A program made the translations under genes and the position numbers. Source: Euperipatoides rowelli (taxonomy: Eukaryota > Onychophora > Udeonychophora > Euonychophora > Peripatopsidae). Taken from it: a stretch of DNA of 10,112 nucleotides. The stretch lies in assembly GCA_003024985.2 (NCBI GenBank), contig PXIH01S0077528.1. The stretch is one strand, 5' to 3'. The notes under the pieces were generated by a model that worked only from the letters and a program-made list of their open reading frames with translations, ran no database searches and was not told the origin of the DNA. Below are positions 8,523 to 10,112 of this stretch, in pieces (the stretch's first letter is position 1; each line of letters starts with the position of its first letter).

Positions 8523-9770
8523 CTAAGATTTATTGTCAAATTTTACCTTTTTAACTTGATCATTCTCCAGCTGTTCTCTTCTTTCAAAACCATTTTTATT
8601 ACTAATAGATAAATTATCCATCATTTTGATTACCACTTTTCATATTTAACTGACTCCTGCAGCTGAGTCGCTATTCACAAGATCATTCATTATTTTTCTA
8701 CTCTCAAGGCATCACAGCACTCTACACCTTTACACACATTGCTAACTCTAGAATAAAATTCACCATCCACTGCTGCTTCAGATTTTCCATAACCATCCTT
8801 GTCTTGGCTTCCCTATCACTTCTATCTCCATCAGTCTTGTCTCTTCACCTATCTTCTCACCACTATAACACTCCATATTATCCTCTTCTTCATAAATTAT
8901 GAACAATTTGCAGTATCCTGTGGTGCAACTGCTTGCGCAAATGTTTTTTCCTCCACAATCTGCATGCTCCCCAACAAATAACTGCTTACACTTTCTGCAA
9001 ATTTTTTTCTCACATTCTGCCGACTTGTGCCCTACATGTTTACATTTGAGACACATGGGCAATCTACCAGGCACTGTTATTAACACACTAACATTACCAA
9101 CTCTAAGCAGATGCAGAATGTCCTCAATAATTATGTCAGCTTTGGTGGCTGCCTTAACACTTAACACACTAGAATATATTTCCATGTCTTCTGTTATCGT
9201 TAGCTTTTCATTCTTTACATCAATGACATTTACATAATTTTGAAATTCTGTGGCCAATACTTTCATGCTTTCATTTGCAGGATACCAATGCACACATATA
9301 TTAATGAAATTATATGATATTGTTCACAAGTTATAAAGTATTCAACCAATTGTAATTTATTGTTATTACTTCTAACATCAATGCCTACATATTTTGGATT
9401 CCTAGAGAAAAACACACCGATAATGTTCTTCTTTCCAACAACTGTTGCAGCTTTCAATACAATAGTAGCTTTATTTTACCTAGGCACCACCACTTCACAA
9501 TACATCGTAAACATAAATCTACACTTATCTTTTACTGGTTTTAATATTAAGTCCCAATACTTTAGCGACTTAATGAAACTGACATACTTGGCAGAATACT
9601 TCTTACCTTTATACTTTCCATTTGAGCAAAGTTTCTAATGTCAAATATTTCTTCATGCCATAAAGGCTGATCAAAAATAGCCTGACTCTCAGGAGTTTGC
9701 AAAGCTGCTGCTTCACTAAGCCCATTTTGATTATTGTTCATCTTCATTCAAGCATCTTTTCATCCACCAT
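8523..9770 (-). pseudogene. ORF1 relic: zinc-knuckle RNA-binding protein of a non-LTR element
   Basis: The ORF1 protein would coat the element RNA. The start is either the ATG at 9770-9768 (AAAATGG context, but one shift away from the main frame) or the in-frame ATG at 9747. The frame can be followed for about 400 codons to the TAG at 8525-8523. Breaks are seen near 9610 (shift), at 9478-9476 (TAA), near 9320 (shift), near 8812 (shift), near 8693 (shift) and near 8625 (shift). The middle part (about 9560-9060) has alternating strands and helices like the RRM-type region before the knuckles of Tx1-type ORF1, ending in VPGRLPM. The CCHC knuckle follows directly. The C-terminal part is Asn/Lys/Glu-rich. 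There is no gag-pol arrangement, which argues against an LTR element or retrovirus. Confidence 0.83.
8955..9053 (-). pseudogene. ORF1 part: CCHC zinc knuckle and a second variant Cys/His cluster
   Basis: The first knuckle (9053-9012) reads CLKCKHVGHKSAEC, a perfect C-x2-C-x4-H-x4-C nucleic-acid-binding motif. Five residues later a second cluster (8999-8955) reads CRKCKQLFVGEHADC, with spacing C-x2-C-x7-H-x2-C instead of the usual 4 and 4. Two knuckles in a row are common in ORF1 proteins. The second may be decayed or a genuine variant. More Cys residues follow within 20 residues (CGG, CASSC, YC). Confidence 0.85.
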
Positions 9771-10112
9771 TTTAAAAATGATTAAAGCATTTGATTGTTG
9801 ACTTTGGTTTGTAATGAATGTATATCAGTATAAATATTTTTTTTATTGAAAAAAATAAATAAATAATTACAGCAGAAAATAAAAATAATAGATTTATAGT
9901 TTTTTAGTGTCCTGTTGTAACCATAGAAATTCATTTAAAAGCCAAAAAGAAAAATGAATAAGACAAACTATTGTATTAACAGAAAGTGCTAATTAAAATT
10001 TATACTTTCAATTAAGTTACTAATTATTACATTTTAACCAAAAATTATTAACTAAATTATTTGACTTTAATATAATTTGTTTAAACCAATTATATTTAAA
10101 AAGAAGCTACTT
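9771..10112. other. AT-rich non-coding flank
   Basis: This stretch includes what may be the 5' untranslated part of the minus-strand retrotransposon and its flank. No promoter motif, repeat or reading frame can be supported. Composition becomes very AT-rich beyond about 9830. Confidence 0.4.

Larger units (their letters stand above)
5371..9770 (-). mobile_element. Decayed non-LTR retrotransposon, near full length, L1/Tx1-like
   Basis: Reading the minus strand, the order is ORF1 with a zinc knuckle, then ORF2 with apurinic endonuclease, linker, reverse transcriptase and C-terminal Cys-containing region. This is the standard layout of an APE-type non-LTR element of about 4.4 kb. No long terminal repeats, protease, integrase or RNase H are seen. 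The RPIS, ADMRKAFD and QGSSLS blocks and the tail resembling zf-RVT suggest the L1/Tx1 group; Nimb/I-type elements are the main alternative. At least ten frameshifts or stops and one internal deletion show it is long dead. Because neither a clear 3' tail nor target-site duplications could be assigned, the true ends are uncertain, and the 3' end may extend into the tandem units. Confidence 0.88.

Noticed and set aside
8955-9053. Zinc knuckle as part of a retroviral or LTR-element gag
   Set aside because: The downstream order is APE then RT, with no protease, integrase or long terminal repeats, which identifies a non-LTR element.
8899-9237. Plus-strand frames at 8155-8367, 8799-8981, 8899-9237 and 9360-9638
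   Set aside because: They lie opposite the ORF1/ORF2 relics. The minus strand shows recognisable zinc-knuckle and APE motifs, while the plus-strand products show none, so these are shadows.

Overview
The window looks like gene-poor, AT-rich nuclear DNA from an animal, probably an invertebrate. It has many A/T, G and C homopolymer runs, a CA/TA microsatellite, two ambiguous bases (571 and 4215) and decayed transposable elements. It has no bacterial-style gene packing. I see no intact host gene, and the species cannot be named from the sequence.

Region by region (+ strand coordinates). 1-1707 is AT-rich non-coding DNA with a poly-A run, a microsatellite, a less AT-rich island with small hairpins (about 606-780) and three diverged copies of a 60-bp unit (1034-1203). 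1708-1981 holds a strong candidate for a short non-autonomous DNA transposon: 258 bp, inverted ends of at least 27 bp (23 of 27 matching), bounded by a perfect 8-bp direct repeat. 1982-3816 is mostly AT-rich filler with a G19 tract, a C13 tract and a tRNA-like segment on the minus strand that carries a perfect RNA polymerase III B box (2976-2986). 3817-5287 is a head-to-tail duplication of a roughly 737-bp unit (about 97% identical by eye). Each copy carries a 43-bp palindrome.

5371-9770 is the main content: a decayed but nearly full-length non-LTR retrotransposon on the minus strand. ORF1 (about 9770 to 8523) encoded an RNA-binding protein with a CCHC zinc knuckle. ORF2 (about 8440 to 5371) encoded an apurinic endonuclease, a linker, a reverse transcriptase and a Cys-containing tail. 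Both frames are broken by many frameshifts and stops. The stretch that should carry the RT YxDD catalytic motif is missing, so the copy cannot be active. The order of parts and the motif style point to the L1/Tx1 group; this is inference.

In a working copy, ORF1 protein would bind the element RNA, the endonuclease would nick the target and the RT would copy the RNA at the nick. Here only relics remain. The 737-bp tandem pair begins 83 bp beyond the ORF2 stop. It could be a duplicated 3' untranslated region of the same element or an unrelated repeat.
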